64,000 nt of DNA, taken from G963678095 sp963678095 (GTDB taxonomy: Bacteria; Bacillota; Negativicutes; Selenomonadales; Selenomonadaceae). Positions 19,801-27,692 of this stretch are shown here, in pieces. How positions within the stretch are numbered: the first letter of the stretch is position 1; every line of letters starts with the position of its first letter. The DNA is taken from assembly GCA_963678095.2 (NCBI GenBank), contig OY782746.1, forward strand, positions 2,108,001 to 2,172,000, written 5' to 3'. The position numbers and the translations under genes were made by a program. A model generated the notes under the pieces. That model was not told where the DNA came from. It saw only the letters and a list, made by a program, of their open reading frames with translations, and ran no database searches.

Positions 19801-20608
19801 CTCCTATGCAAAACCGCGGATTTTTATTCCCGTCTTTCCAGGGACGAACTGTGAATACGATTCAGTGCGAGCCTTTGAACGAGCCGGCGGGCAGGCCTCT
19901 ACCTGCATTGTTCGCAATCTGACGCCGCAGGCAGTTGAGCAGTCGGTACACGCAATAGTCAAAGGCATCAGCGAATCTCAGATTGTCATGCTGCCTGGAG
20001 GGTTTAGCGGCGGGGATGAGCCTGACGGCTCGGGCAAGTTTATCGCGGCGATGTTCCGCAATCCCCGGATTAAAGAGGCCGTGATGAATTTGCTGCAGAA
20101 ACGGGACGGACTGATGCTTGGTATCTGCAACGGATTCCAGGCCTTGATCAAACTAGGGCTCGTGCCATATGGTGAAATTACCGATCTGACGGTCGATGCG
20201 CCGACACTGACCCATAATCAGATTGGCCGCCATGTTTCCTGCATGGTCAACACCAAGGTCGTGTCCAATCTGTCGCCTTGGTTCAATAATGTCGCGGTGG
20301 GCGATGTTCATACGATTGCCGTTTCGCATGGGGAAGGCCGTTTTGTCGCTTCGCCGGATATCATTGCCAAACTGCGCATTCGTGGACAGATTGCGACGCA
20401 GTATGTCGATGAACTCGGCAATCCATCCCTGAATATACCGTTTAATCCGAATGGGTCAGTTGATGCGATTGAAGGCATAACGAGCCCGGATGGCCGTGTC
20501 CTCGGGAAAATGGGTCACTCGGAGCGAATGGGCGAAAATGTGGGAATCAATATTCCTGGGCACAAAGATCAACAGATATTTGACGCGGGGGTCAGATATT
20601 ACAAATAA
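16832..20608 (+). CDS. purL: Phosphoribosylformylglycinamidine synthase, single-chain form
   Basis: The enzyme makes formylglycinamidine ribonucleotide from FGAR, ATP and glutamine in purine synthesis. At 1258 residues it carries the synthase and the glutaminase in one chain, unlike the split PurS-PurL-PurQ of Bacillus. Visible are NETHNHPTEIEPFGGAATC in the catalytic half and a C-terminal class I glutaminase with IFPVFPGTNCEYD-type entry, GGFSGGDEPDGSG and the nucleophile in LGICNGFQ (C1099). ATG at 16832 follows TGGAGGT. An upstream in-frame codon at 16820 overlaps that ribosome site. No other pur gene is adjacent. Confidence 0.95.
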   Translation: MTVRRIFVEKRQGFFDIPAQALCADLRESFGLTNLRTVRIVQRYDIEGLSDEEYSQARSIVFSEPPVDVVYDETLPDFPNSRVFAVEYLPGQYDQTADSAAQCVQLLTQKERPVIATAKVIILVGDIDEETFAKIKAYCINEVECREASLLKPETLNLTAELPQDVEVLTGFGQKSEAELQAFMDARGFAMSFEDLQFCQSYFRDTEKRDPTITEIRVIDTYWSDHCRHTTFTTAIDLVDIEKGYFSAPLEQAYARYLEDRREIYGDKQRDITLMDIAVMGMKSLRKQGKLDDLDQSEEINACSIVVNAEINGENEEWLVMFKNETHNHPTEIEPFGGAATCLGGAIRDPLSGRSYVYQAMRVTGAADPRRKVSETMPGKLPQKKITLGAAAGYSSYGNQIGLATGEVTEIYHEGFAAKRMEIGAVIAAAPKVNVVREVPKIGDVIVLVGGRTGRDGCGGATGSSKEHTQESLTSCGAEVQKGNPPTERKIQRLFRNPAVSQMIKRCNDFGAGGVAVAIGELTEGLRIDLDLVPKKYEGLDGTELAISESQERMAVVIAKENKAEFIKYAQEENLEATQVAVVTSDRRLRMNWRNSAIVDLSRDFLDTNGVKQHVSITVQQPDDKNGYFQQLPEGVKKCGSDLELAWLENLKDLNVCSQKGLAERFDSTIGANTVLMPFGGKKQLTPAEGMVAKLPVLGGETTTATAMTYGFNPYLSEWSPFHGAVYAVVEAVAKMVALGGRYDKIRLTLQEYFERLGKDSEKWGKPFSALLGALWAQHEFEIPAIGGKDSMSGTFEELNVPPSLIAFAVDVMHAGNAISPEFKLVGNKVYAVPAPRDAYDLPVFDKLKKNFSQISELIAAKKVFAAQSVRGGGIAAAVTKMCLGNGIGFSFSKDLRREDLFGCNYGMILLEVAEHTDVSKILARTGYYELGRTVEVPNIICGKAVISIAKAEKTYGAVLEKIFPTQTRENTKQASCVTYKQGNKTVAQSSYAKPRIFIPVFPGTNCEYDSVRAFERAGGQASTCIVRNLTPQAVEQSVHAIVKGISESQIVMLPGGFSGGDEPDGSGKFIAAMFRNPRIKEAVMNLLQKRDGLMLGICNGFQALIKLGLVPYGEITDLTVDAPTLTHNQIGRHVSCMVNTKVVSNLSPWFNNVAVGDVHTIAVSHGEGRFVASPDIIAKLRIRGQIATQYVDELGNPSLNIPFNPNGSVDAIEGITSPDGRVLGKMGHSERMGENVGINIPGHKDQQIFDAGVRYYK

Positions 20609-20623
20609 TTAAACAGGCGCGAA

Positions 20624-20677
20624 AATAAGAGGAGTATTCTTTTGCCCGGTAATAGGCAAAAGAATACTCCTCTTATT
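20624..20677. terminator. 23-bp perfect inverted repeat, probable terminator or structured RNA
   Basis: Arms 20624-20646 and 20655-20677 are exactly complementary over 23 bp around an 8-nt loop (CGGTAATA). It lies 16 bp after the purL stop. The flanks lack a long T run on either strand, so it is unusual for a simple intrinsic terminator. Confidence 0.6.
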
Positions 20678-20732
20678 GCCGTCCTTATGCAAAATGAAAT
20701 AGCTGTTTAATAGAATTTTAAGAAGGATGTAT

Positions 20733-21275
20733 ATGGAAAAAATTGGCGAAAAAATTAAAAGAATGCGTATACAGAAGAATCTGACGCAGGAGGAACTGGC
20801 AAATCGTTGCGAACTGTCAAAAGGCTTTATTTCCCAGGTTGAACGGGAACTTACATCCCCTTCCATTGCTACGCTGGTTGATATTCTGGAGTCTTTGGGT
20901 TCAAACCTGCGGGATTTTTTTGCTGCCGGACAGGATGAGAAAATTATTTTCAAGGTGACGGATGTATTCGTCAAGGAAGACGAAACGCTGGGAGGACAGG
21001 TAAAATGGCTGATCCCCAATGCCCAGAAAAATGCAATGGAACCGATATATCTGACCTTGCAGCCGCAAGGCCGGACCGAACTGCAGTCGCCCCATGAAGG
21101 AGAGGAATTTGGCTATGTGCTCAGTGGGACAATTATGCTGCAACTGGGTAACCGGCAGTACAGAGTGCAAAAGGGCGAAAGCTTTTATTTTGTGCCGAAT
21201 GCCGAGCATTATTTGGCCAATGCAGGTAAAAATAAAGCAAGCGTGCTCTGGGTGGTTACACCACCTACTTTTTAG
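20733..21275 (+). CDS. XRE-family regulator with C-terminal cupin domain
   Basis: A 180-residue PuuR-like regulator. The N-terminal helix-turn-helix (about 3-60) has RIQKNLTQEELANRC and SKGFISQVERELTSPSIATL. The C-terminal cupin (about 105-178) has PHEGEEFGYVLSG and a late FYFVPNAEHYLAN histidine segment. Relatives sense small molecules and often control polyamine or amino-acid uptake. No transport gene is adjacent here, so the target is unknown and could be itself. ATG at 20733 is six nt after AGAAGG. An ATG at 20727 directly abuts that site and is less likely. Confidence 0.88.
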   Translation: MEKIGEKIKRMRIQKNLTQEELANRCELSKGFISQVERELTSPSIATLVDILESLGSNLRDFFAAGQDEKIIFKVTDVFVKEDETLGGQVKWLIPNAQKNAMEPIYLTLQPQGRTELQSPHEGEEFGYVLSGTIMLQLGNRQYRVQKGESFYFVPNAEHYLANAGKNKASVLWVVTPPTF

Positions 21276-21383
21276 GCTGGCAGAGGGGAAACCGCGTATA
21301 GCAGAGAGGTCGCCAAATGTCAGATCGGCTGAGGAGATAAATGGCGGTTGCTAAATTAAATCCGACAAAAATGATAAGAATTC

Positions 21384-21412
21384 TTGCTCTCCCTGATAAT
21401 TGTTGCTATAAT
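21384..21412 (+). promoter_or_regulatory. Sigma-A promoter for the DUF2156 gene
   Basis: TTGCTC, 17 nt, TATAAT. Transcription would start near 21419, which rules out the ATG at 21415 as the start codon and supports the TTG at 21439. Confidence 0.75.
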
Positions 21413-21438
21413 AAATGAGAAGTAGTGGAGAATTATTA

Positions 21439-22362
21439 TTGCTTGATGGGAGCGTGAGGGTTATAAATTTTAAAGAACTGGAGCAGGGTGATAAAAAAAT
21501 TATCGATGGTTTTTTTCAAACGCGTTATTATGAAAATGCCCATTTTAATTTTACGAATCTGTTTATGTGGCGGCGAGCCTATAATATCATGTGGACGGTC
21601 GAGGACGATGTCCTTTATATGAAGGCACAGTGGGAGGGAAAAGAGTTTGCCCTGCAGCCCTTTGGCCCGGAAGGGAAAATGGAGGCAGCTATATCCCGCT
21701 GGCTGGAGTATTTTAAACAGCAGGGCAGGGAATTTTCCATGTCTGGAATCGATGCCGCTATGGCGGAGCAGTTCAGACATTATCCACAGGTTGAGTTTAT
21801 ACTCAGTGCTAATCGGGATGATTTTGATTATGTCTATCGCAGTGAAGACCTGATTAAACTGGCTGGCAGGAAATTTCATGCCAAAAAAAATCATCTGAAC
21901 AGTTTTCATAAGACCTATCCAGAAGCTGAATATCAGCCGATTACGGAAGAGATTATTTTGCAGTGCAAGCTGACCATCAATGGTTGGTACCGCAAGCACA
22001 GCCAGGAGGCGCCGGATGATCCCTTTATTGCCGCTGAACGCGAGGCGATCATTGAAGTTCTCAATCATTTTTCGGAGTTGCAGCTTAAAGGCGGGGCAAT
22101 TCTTCTTGGTAAGCGTGTAGTGGCCTTTACTTTTGGTGAACAGCTCAATCGCGATACGGCTGTGATTCATGTCGAAAAAGCTGATCCTGAAATTAGGGGT
22201 GCCTATCCGGCCATCAATCAAAGCTTTGTTGCTGATGCCTGGGCGGATCTGGAATTTATCAACCGGGAAGAAGATATGGGAATTGAGGGCTTACGTAAGG
22301 CCAAGGAAAGTTATCGGCCGGTTAAACTCATTGAAAAATACACGGTTCAGCTGAAAAAATAG
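21439..22362 (+). CDS. DUF2156 family protein (phosphatidylglycerol lysyltransferase C-terminal-like)
   Basis: About 307 residues of the DUF2156 family, which shares the GNAT-like fold of the MprF/FemX aminoacyl-transferase catalytic domain. Landmarks are TNLFMWRRAYNI near the start, RKFHAKKNHLNSFHKTYP in the middle, and a C-terminal segment ending YPAINQSF, NREEDMGIEGLRKAKESYRP. No membrane segments are seen, so this is the soluble stand-alone form. Its substrate is unknown. The start is set at TTG 21439, ten nt after GTGGAG, because the upstream ATG (21415) would lie before the transcription start. Confidence 0.8.
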   Translation: MLDGSVRVINFKELEQGDKKIIDGFFQTRYYENAHFNFTNLFMWRRAYNIMWTVEDDVLYMKAQWEGKEFALQPFGPEGKMEAAISRWLEYFKQQGREFSMSGIDAAMAEQFRHYPQVEFILSANRDDFDYVYRSEDLIKLAGRKFHAKKNHLNSFHKTYPEAEYQPITEEIILQCKLTINGWYRKHSQEAPDDPFIAAEREAIIEVLNHFSELQLKGGAILLGKRVVAFTFGEQLNRDTAVIHVEKADPEIRGAYPAINQSFVADAWADLEFINREEDMGIEGLRKAKESYRPVKLIEKYTVQLKK

Positions 22363-22366
22363 CATC

Positions 22367-22416
22367 TAAAATAAGGGGTTCTGGTCAACTTTTTTGGCCG
22401 GAGTCCCTTATTTAGA
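22367..22416 (+). terminator. Terminator after the DUF2156 gene
   Basis: AAATAAGGGG...CTGG pairs with CCGG...TCCCTTATTT. The A-rich and T-rich ends make it possibly bidirectional. Confidence 0.75.
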
Positions 22417-22434
22417 TACTAGGAAAAATTCTGG

Positions 22435-22463
22435 TTGGCAATCTGAAACCCTTACGATATAAT
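22435..22463 (+). promoter_or_regulatory. Sigma-A promoter for ywiB-argS
   Basis: TTGGCA, 17 nt, TATAAT, 33 nt before the ywiB start codon. Confidence 0.8.
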
Positions 22464-22495
22464 GTAACATAGTGCATTTTTAAGGAGCAGAAAGA

Positions 22496-22939
22496 ATGAA
22501 CAAAGTAATTGTCACCGTCATTGGCAGCCAAAAGGATGCTGCCGGCGAAGAAAACAGCATAAAAATGGTGGCACAGGGGAAGCATTACTGCCGCAATGGC
22601 ATGAATTACGTTTTATATGAAGATACGAGTCTAAGCGGGGAACAGGGAACGTCAACGCTGCTGAAAATAGCAGACGACTCGCTGACGCTGTTGCGGCAAG
22701 GGGCCGTTGTGCAGGAACAGTATTTTGCCAAAGCGGAGGAGAGTGCCAGCGTTTACAAGACGCCTTACGGCGAATTGAATTTATCCATAAAGACAAAAGA
22801 TATCGATATTGTTTATGGTTCCATCTCAGGCAATATCAGTATAAATTATGATCTTTCGATCAATGGGCAGTGGCAGAGCAGCAATACGCTGCGGATTGAT
22901 ATCTGTGCTGATCAGACGGAAAATAAAAATTTGAATTGA
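22496..22939 (+). CDS. ywiB: DUF1934 (YwiB family) beta-barrel protein
   Basis: A 147-residue DUF1934 protein. The family has a calycin-like beta-barrel, and its molecular role is not established. Visible family features are the TSTLLKIADDSLTLLRQG segment, TPYGELNLSIKT and the closing SINYDLSINGQ. It directly precedes argS, as ywiB does in B. subtilis, and the two share the promoter upstream. ATG at 22496 follows AAGGAGCAG. The conserved linkage suggests a translation-related role, but that is inference. Confidence 0.85.
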   Translation: MNKVIVTVIGSQKDAAGEENSIKMVAQGKHYCRNGMNYVLYEDTSLSGEQGTSTLLKIADDSLTLLRQGAVVQEQYFAKAEESASVYKTPYGELNLSIKTKDIDIVYGSISGNISINYDLSINGQWQSSNTLRIDICADQTENKNLN

Positions 22940-22958
22940 ACAGGAGGCATTTTTTGTT

Positions 22959-24614
22959 TTGGATATCAAAGAAACATTGCTTAAAGGAATTGTAGCAGCT
23001 GTTGAACAGGCAGTAGCAGAAGGGGTTTTCCCATCAGACCAGTGCCCGGAAATCATCCTTGAAGTACCGCCGCAGAAAGAGTTTGGTGATTTTGCTACAA
23101 GTTTTGCCATGAAGGCAGCACGGGCTTATAAGATGAACCCGCGCAAGATTGCCGAGGAACTTGCGTCTCGGCTGCAAGGCGATTGGCTGGAAAAAACAGA
23201 GATCGCCGGTCCGGGCTTCATAAATTTCTATCTTAAATCGGATGTTATTTACGATCAACTCGCAGCAATCATTGCTGCCGGCAGTGAATATGGGAACTTA
23301 AACCAGGAAAACCCGCCTAAAATCCAGGTGGAATATGTCAGTGCGAACCCGACCGGGCCGCTTCACGTCGGACATGGCCGCGGAGCTGCGGCGGGAAGTG
23401 CACTGGTTAATCTTCTGCGAGCTGCCGGCTATGATGTTTCAAGCGAATACTACATCAATGATGCCGGCAATCAGATAGATAATCTGGCAGCTTCCGTAAA
23501 TGCCCGTTATTTGGAATTGCTAGGGAAGCCGACCGAATTTCCGGAAAACGGCTACCATGGGCAGGATATTGTCGATACAGCCAAACGGATTATCAAGAAA
23601 TCTGGCGATGCATACCTGAAGCTTGAGGCGGCAGAGCGGCTGGAGGTCTTTAAGGAGGTTGCACTGCAGGAGAAGCTGGCGGCATTAAAAGAAGATCTGG
23701 CAGCCTTTAATGTCGAGCATGATGTCTGGTTTAGCGAACGCACCTTGCATCCGGACGCAGTAAAAGATGCCTGCCATTTTTTACAAGAAAATGGGAATGT
23801 ATATGAACAAGACGGAGCGTTGTGGCTGAAATCGACGGCGTATGGTGACGATAAGGACCGTGTTGTCATCCGTGACAACGGGGTGCCTACATACCTGGCG
23901 GCCGATATCGCTTATCATCGTGACAAATTTGTCCGCGGGTTTGACAAAGTTATCAATATATGGGGAGCGGATCATCATGGCTATATCTGCCGGGTTAAAG
24001 CGGCTGTAAAGGCCCTTGGCTATAATCCGGATGATCTTGAAGTCATGCTGCTGCAGATGGTTAGTCTGTACCGCAATGGCGAGCTCGTAAAAATGTCAAA
24101 ACGCACGGGTCAAAGTGTAACGCTGGCCGAGCTTATTGAAGAAGTGGGAACGGATGCCGCACGATATTTCTTCATCATGCGTTCGCTGGACAGTCAGCTC
24201 GATTTTGATCTTGATTTGGCAAAGTCTAAGTCAAATGAAAATCCGGTATATTATATTCAATATGCCCATGCGCGCATTTGCAGCATTTTCCGACAGGCCG
24301 CTGAGTCTGGTCTGACGATGGCGGCTCGGCCGAAGCTTGAGCTCTTGACGGATGAGTCGGAAATTACCCTAATCAAAAAGATGGCAGCTTATGGGGAAGA
24401 AATCGCCTATGCTGCCAGTGAGCGGGCGCCGCACCGCATTGCCCGGTACGCACATGAAATTGCCAGCGATTTCCACAGTTTCTATAATCGCTGCCGGATC
24501 ATGGGTGTGGATACAGACCTGGCGCAGGCCCGTCTGGCACTTGTCGGTGCAGTGGCCAGTGTAATCCGGCATTCGCTGGGGATACTTGGCGTCAGTGCCC
24601 CGGAAAAAATGTAA
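22959..24614 (+). CDS. argS: Arginyl-tRNA synthetase
   Basis: Class I synthetase charging tRNA-Arg in the cytoplasm. The 551 residues include the HIGH-type motif in SANPTGPLHVGHGRG (near 125), the KMSKS-type LVKMSKRTGQS (near 375) and a C-terminal DALR anticodon-binding domain. The TTG start at 22959 lies 11 nt after AGGAGG. I see no T-box leader; the gene is read from the ywiB promoter. Confidence 0.96.
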   Translation: MDIKETLLKGIVAAVEQAVAEGVFPSDQCPEIILEVPPQKEFGDFATSFAMKAARAYKMNPRKIAEELASRLQGDWLEKTEIAGPGFINFYLKSDVIYDQLAAIIAAGSEYGNLNQENPPKIQVEYVSANPTGPLHVGHGRGAAAGSALVNLLRAAGYDVSSEYYINDAGNQIDNLAASVNARYLELLGKPTEFPENGYHGQDIVDTAKRIIKKSGDAYLKLEAAERLEVFKEVALQEKLAALKEDLAAFNVEHDVWFSERTLHPDAVKDACHFLQENGNVYEQDGALWLKSTAYGDDKDRVVIRDNGVPTYLAADIAYHRDKFVRGFDKVINIWGADHHGYICRVKAAVKALGYNPDDLEVMLLQMVSLYRNGELVKMSKRTGQSVTLAELIEEVGTDAARYFFIMRSLDSQLDFDLDLAKSKSNENPVYYIQYAHARICSIFRQAAESGLTMAARPKLELLTDESEITLIKKMAAYGEEIAYAASERAPHRIARYAHEIASDFHSFYNRCRIMGVDTDLAQARLALVGAVASVIRHSLGILGVSAPEKM

Positions 24615-24668
24615 ACTACTATAGGGATAAAATAGATAAAAGCAGATATTTTGAGAGGAGTTTTAAGC

Positions 24669-25013
24669 TTGGATTTTTTAAACAGTTCAGAAGTCGATGT
24701 GGCTTATTATGTATTATCACAAAAAGGGGAAACTATGTATTATAAGGATCTTGTCATGGAGGTTATTGACAAGACACATAAACCGGTGCAGTCACTGTCG
24801 GGGGCAATTGCCGAAGTATACACACTGATCAATGTAGACAGCCGTTTTCATCACGCAGGCAAGAGCATGTGGGGTCTTACCGAATGGAATCCGCCAGAAG
24901 TTAAACGTACCCACACTACTTCGACGACAACTACTAAAACGACAGGAACCAAGACAAAAACGACAAGCCGCCGCCGGGAAAAACTTCTAGAAGGAATTCA
25001 GGAAGAGGAATAG
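24669..25013 (+). CDS. rpoE: RNA polymerase delta subunit with an atypical basic tail
   Basis: Delta is a Gram-positive RNA polymerase subunit that helps recycle polymerase and tunes initiation. The 114-residue protein has the HARE-HTH globular domain (about 1-75: YYVLSQKGETMYYKDLVMEV, then SRFHHAGKSMWGLTEW). Its position before pyrG matches B. subtilis. In known delta proteins the tail is long and strongly acidic. Here residues 79-103 are Thr/Lys/Arg-rich with no acidic residue, and only a short glutamate-rich end follows. The TTG start at 24669 is eight nt after GAGGAG. The ORF can extend to TTG 24651, but that codon overlaps the ribosome site. Confidence 0.85.
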   Translation: MDFLNSSEVDVAYYVLSQKGETMYYKDLVMEVIDKTHKPVQSLSGAIAEVYTLINVDSRFHHAGKSMWGLTEWNPPEVKRTHTTSTTTTKTTGTKTKTTSRRREKLLEGIQEEE

Positions 25014-25032
25014 GCGAAAAGTAAAAATGCTC

Positions 25033-25061
25033 TTGCTTTACGGTTTTAAAAAAGGTATAAT
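25033..25061 (+). promoter_or_regulatory. Sigma-A promoter for pyrG
   Basis: TTGCTT, 17 nt, TATAAT. The expected start region lacks the GGG run used for CTP-responsive slippage in B. subtilis pyrG. Confidence 0.75.
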
Positions 25062-25144
25062 AGCCGAATGTGTTTTAGTTTGAGCTGGATAATTTCTATC
25101 ATAAAATGGGGAGCACAAAGGATGATTTATAGGAGGATTTTTAC

Positions 25145-26749
25145 ATGGTAAAGTATATTTTTGTTACCGGTGGGGTGGTATCTTCCCTGGGCAAGGGAAT
25201 TACAGCTGCTTCGTTGGGACGCTTGCTGAAAAGTCGCGGCATCAAGGTAACGATTCAGAAATTTGACCCGTATATCAATATTGATCCGGGGACGATGAGT
25301 CCATACCAGCACGGCGAGGTTTTTGTCACTGATGACGGAGCGGAAACGGATTTGGATCTGGGTCATTATGAGCGTTTTATTGACATCAACCTCACAAAAG
25401 GATCGAATATCACGGCGGGCAAGGTATACTGGTCTGTGTTGAATAAAGAACGCAAGGGAGATTATCTTGGCAGTACGGTACAGGTGATCCCGCATATTAC
25501 CAATGAAATCAAGCAGCGAGTCTATGATGTCGCTTCGGCGGATGATGCGGAAGTTGTCATTACCGAAATTGGTGGAACGGTTGGCGATATCGAGAGTCTG
25601 CCTTTTATGGAAGCAATTCGTCAGGTGAAAAAGGAAGTCGGGAAAAATGACGTTCTCTATATTCATGTGACGTTGGTGCCTTATATTTCGGCCGCTGGTG
25701 AGCTTAAGACAAAGCCGACGCAGCATAGTGTAAAAGAATTGCGCAGCATTGGCATTCAGCCGGATATTCTTGTCTGCCGTGCGGACAAACCGATTTCCAA
25801 GGAAATGAAGGACAAGCTGGCGTTGTTCTGTGATGTTGATACGGATGCGGTTATTGAAAATCGCACAGCATCAACGATTTATGAAGTGCCATTGATGATG
25901 CAAAAAGAAGGCCTTGATAAAATCGTATTGAATAAACTCAATATGGATTACAGCCCGGCAAAGATGGACGATTGGGAAAAAATGGTTTACAAAATCAATC
26001 ATCCGTCCAAAAAGGTTAAAGTTGCGGTGGTCGGCAAGTACGTAGAACTGCCGGATGCCTATATATCGGTAACGGAAGCATTGCATCATGCGGGGATTTC
26101 CAATGATGCTGAAGTGAAAATCCAGTGGGTAAATGCAGAAGAAATTGAAGCGGATGGCACGGATTTTGATGAAGTGTTTTCTGGCTGTAAAGGGATTCTT
26201 GTTCCTGGCGGATTTGGTGATCGTGGTGTTGAAGGCAAGATCCGGGCCATTCAATATGCCCGGGAAAACAAGATACCATTTCTTGGCTTATGCTTGGGAA
26301 TGCAGTGTGCGGTCATCGAATTTGCCCGTCATGTATGTGGCATGACGGATGCAAACAGCTCTGAATTCAATCAGGAAACAAAGCATCCGGTGATTGATCT
26401 GATGCTGTCACAGGTTGATGTTGAAGACAAGGGTGGTACCATGCGTCTTGGTTCGTATCCTTGCAAGGTGACAGCGGGAACAAATACACAGGCCGCGTAT
26501 GGCGCGGATTTGATTCATGAACGCCACCGTCATCGCTTTGAATACAACAATGCTTTCCGGACGGCGCTTTCTTCAGCCGGTCTTGTAGTTGCCGGGACTT
26601 TACCGGATGACAGTCTGGTAGAAATTGTTGAGGTAAAGGATCATCCGTGGTTTGTCGCGTCTCAGTTCCACCCGGAACTCAAGTCCAGGCCTAACAATCC
26701 TCATCCGCTGTTTAGGGATTTTGTCAAAGCAGCACTGGGCAATAAATAA
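25145..26749 (+). CDS. pyrG: CTP synthase
   Basis: Converts UTP to CTP with ATP and glutamine. The 534 residues carry the amidoligase N-terminus (FVTGGVVSSLGKGITAASLG, DPYINIDPGTMSP) and a C-terminal glutaminase with the nucleophile in FLGLCLGMQC and a late FHPEL. ATG at 25145 follows AGGAGG. It has its own promoter and ends at a terminator. Confidence 0.97.
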   Translation: MVKYIFVTGGVVSSLGKGITAASLGRLLKSRGIKVTIQKFDPYINIDPGTMSPYQHGEVFVTDDGAETDLDLGHYERFIDINLTKGSNITAGKVYWSVLNKERKGDYLGSTVQVIPHITNEIKQRVYDVASADDAEVVITEIGGTVGDIESLPFMEAIRQVKKEVGKNDVLYIHVTLVPYISAAGELKTKPTQHSVKELRSIGIQPDILVCRADKPISKEMKDKLALFCDVDTDAVIENRTASTIYEVPLMMQKEGLDKIVLNKLNMDYSPAKMDDWEKMVYKINHPSKKVKVAVVGKYVELPDAYISVTEALHHAGISNDAEVKIQWVNAEEIEADGTDFDEVFSGCKGILVPGGFGDRGVEGKIRAIQYARENKIPFLGLCLGMQCAVIEFARHVCGMTDANSSEFNQETKHPVIDLMLSQVDVEDKGGTMRLGSYPCKVTAGTNTQAAYGADLIHERHRHRFEYNNAFRTALSSAGLVVAGTLPDDSLVEIVEVKDHPWFVASQFHPELKSRPNNPHPLFRDFVKAALGNK

Positions 26750-26760
26750 AAAATTTATGC

Positions 26761-26806
26761 AAATAGGAATGATCATCCGGAATCGGGTGGTGGTTCCTAT
26801 TTTTCA
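26761..26806 (+). terminator. Terminator after pyrG
   Basis: AATAGGAA...ATCATCC pairs with GGTGGT...TTCCTATT, with a tail TTTTTC. Confidence 0.75.
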
Positions 26807-26880
26807 CTTTATTTGCAGGCAGGATTTCCTCAGTAGCTGGCGAATCTCCCATAGTAAAGGATGGGGAAGAGGTGATAAGC

Positions 26881-27504
26881 TTGGTTGTGCAGGCAATTTG
26901 TTCAATCGCCCTTTACTGCCAGCGCTGTGGCAAGCTTCATATCCATGAGATACCGTATTTCACAGGCAGCCAGCAATTGGTTTTAAAATGTAGCTGTAAA
27001 CAGGAACAGGCAGTGCTCCTGCGACCAGATGCGCAGCATTTAAAGATACAGATCCCTTGTGTGCTCTGCAGCTTACGGCAGGAGTATTCGTATGAGCTCA
27101 AAAAATTGCGGCGGTTGATGCTTGAAAAAATATATTGCCGTCGCGACCGGTTTGAGCTTGGGTATATTGGCAGAAAACGAAAAATAGAAGAATTGCTCAG
27201 CTTTAGCCGTCGTGAGTTTGAAGCTTTGCCACAGGAAGAGGCCGCTGATCCGATTGAGCAGCAGCAGCTGCTGCTCGAGGCATTGAACCTCGTACATGAT
27301 ATTGCTGCTGCGGGCAATATTATTTGTCCTTGCGGCAGTAAAGCCATTGCGGCTGATATCCGCGGCAGTTTTCTTGTGGTTGAATGCAGCCGCTGCGGCA
27401 GCTATCATATAGTATCCGCGGAAACAGAAACGGATGTGGAGCAGCTTCGTCAAATGGAATACATTGATTTGATGTCCTATGGCTGCTGTCACAGCAAACA
27501 TTGA
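26881..27504 (+). CDS. Cysteine-rich, probably zinc-binding protein of unknown function
   Basis: A 207-residue soluble protein that I do not recognise as a named family. It has repeated metal-ligand-like pairs: CQRC (13-16), CSC (37-39), CVLC (about 60-63) and, in the C-terminal third, CPCG and CSRCGSYH. The middle is a charged helical stretch (KKLRRLMLEKIYCRRDRFEL through the EEAADPIEQQQLL region). The layout suggests two zinc-ribbon modules joined by a helical linker. The start is set at TTG 26881 with GAGGTG six nt before it; an in-frame GTG at 26872 overlaps that site. It stands between pyrG and mfd with terminators on both sides. Confidence 0.6.
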   Translation: MVVQAICSIALYCQRCGKLHIHEIPYFTGSQQLVLKCSCKQEQAVLLRPDAQHLKIQIPCVLCSLRQEYSYELKKLRRLMLEKIYCRRDRFELGYIGRKRKIEELLSFSRREFEALPQEEAADPIEQQQLLLEALNLVHDIAAAGNIICPCGSKAIAADIRGSFLVVECSRCGSYHIVSAETETDVEQLRQMEYIDLMSYGCCHSKH

Positions 27505-27536
27505 ATATATGGTAGCCTATGTAGCCATTATTTTTT

Positions 27537-27562
27537 AGCGTCGCCTGTCGGCGCTTTTTTTG
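27537..27562 (+). terminator. Terminator after the cysteine-rich protein gene
   Basis: AGCGTCG pairs with CGGCGCT (one wobble) around CCTGT, followed by TTTTTTTG. Confidence 0.75.
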
Positions 27563-27567
27563 TTAAC

Positions 27568-27597
27568 TTGACGTTGGCCTAAACAAAAGGATATAAT
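27568..27597 (+). promoter_or_regulatory. Sigma-A promoter for mfd
   Basis: TTGACG, 18 nt, TATAAT. The transcript would begin near 27604 and include the hairpin at 27622-27668. Confidence 0.7.
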
Positions 27598-27621
27598 GAA
27601 AAGGAATTTTTTTATAAACGA

Positions 27622-27668
27622 CAGGGGCTGGTGCAGGGTTTCGGAGGAAACTGCAACAGTCCCCTTTT
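27622..27668 (+). promoter_or_regulatory. Hairpin with short T run in the mfd leader
   Basis: AGGGGCTG-GTGCAG pairs imperfectly with CTGCAA-CAGTCCCCT and is followed by TTTT, between the promoter and the mfd ribosome site. It could act as an attenuator, but no antiterminator or ligand motif is recognised. Confidence 0.4.
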
Positions 27669-27692
27669 GGCATGAATGGGATAGGTGGCAAG

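Noticed and set aside
25062..25144. CTP-responsive slippage attenuator in the pyrG leader
   Set aside because: The expected start lacks a GGG run and no terminator hairpin is seen before pyrG.
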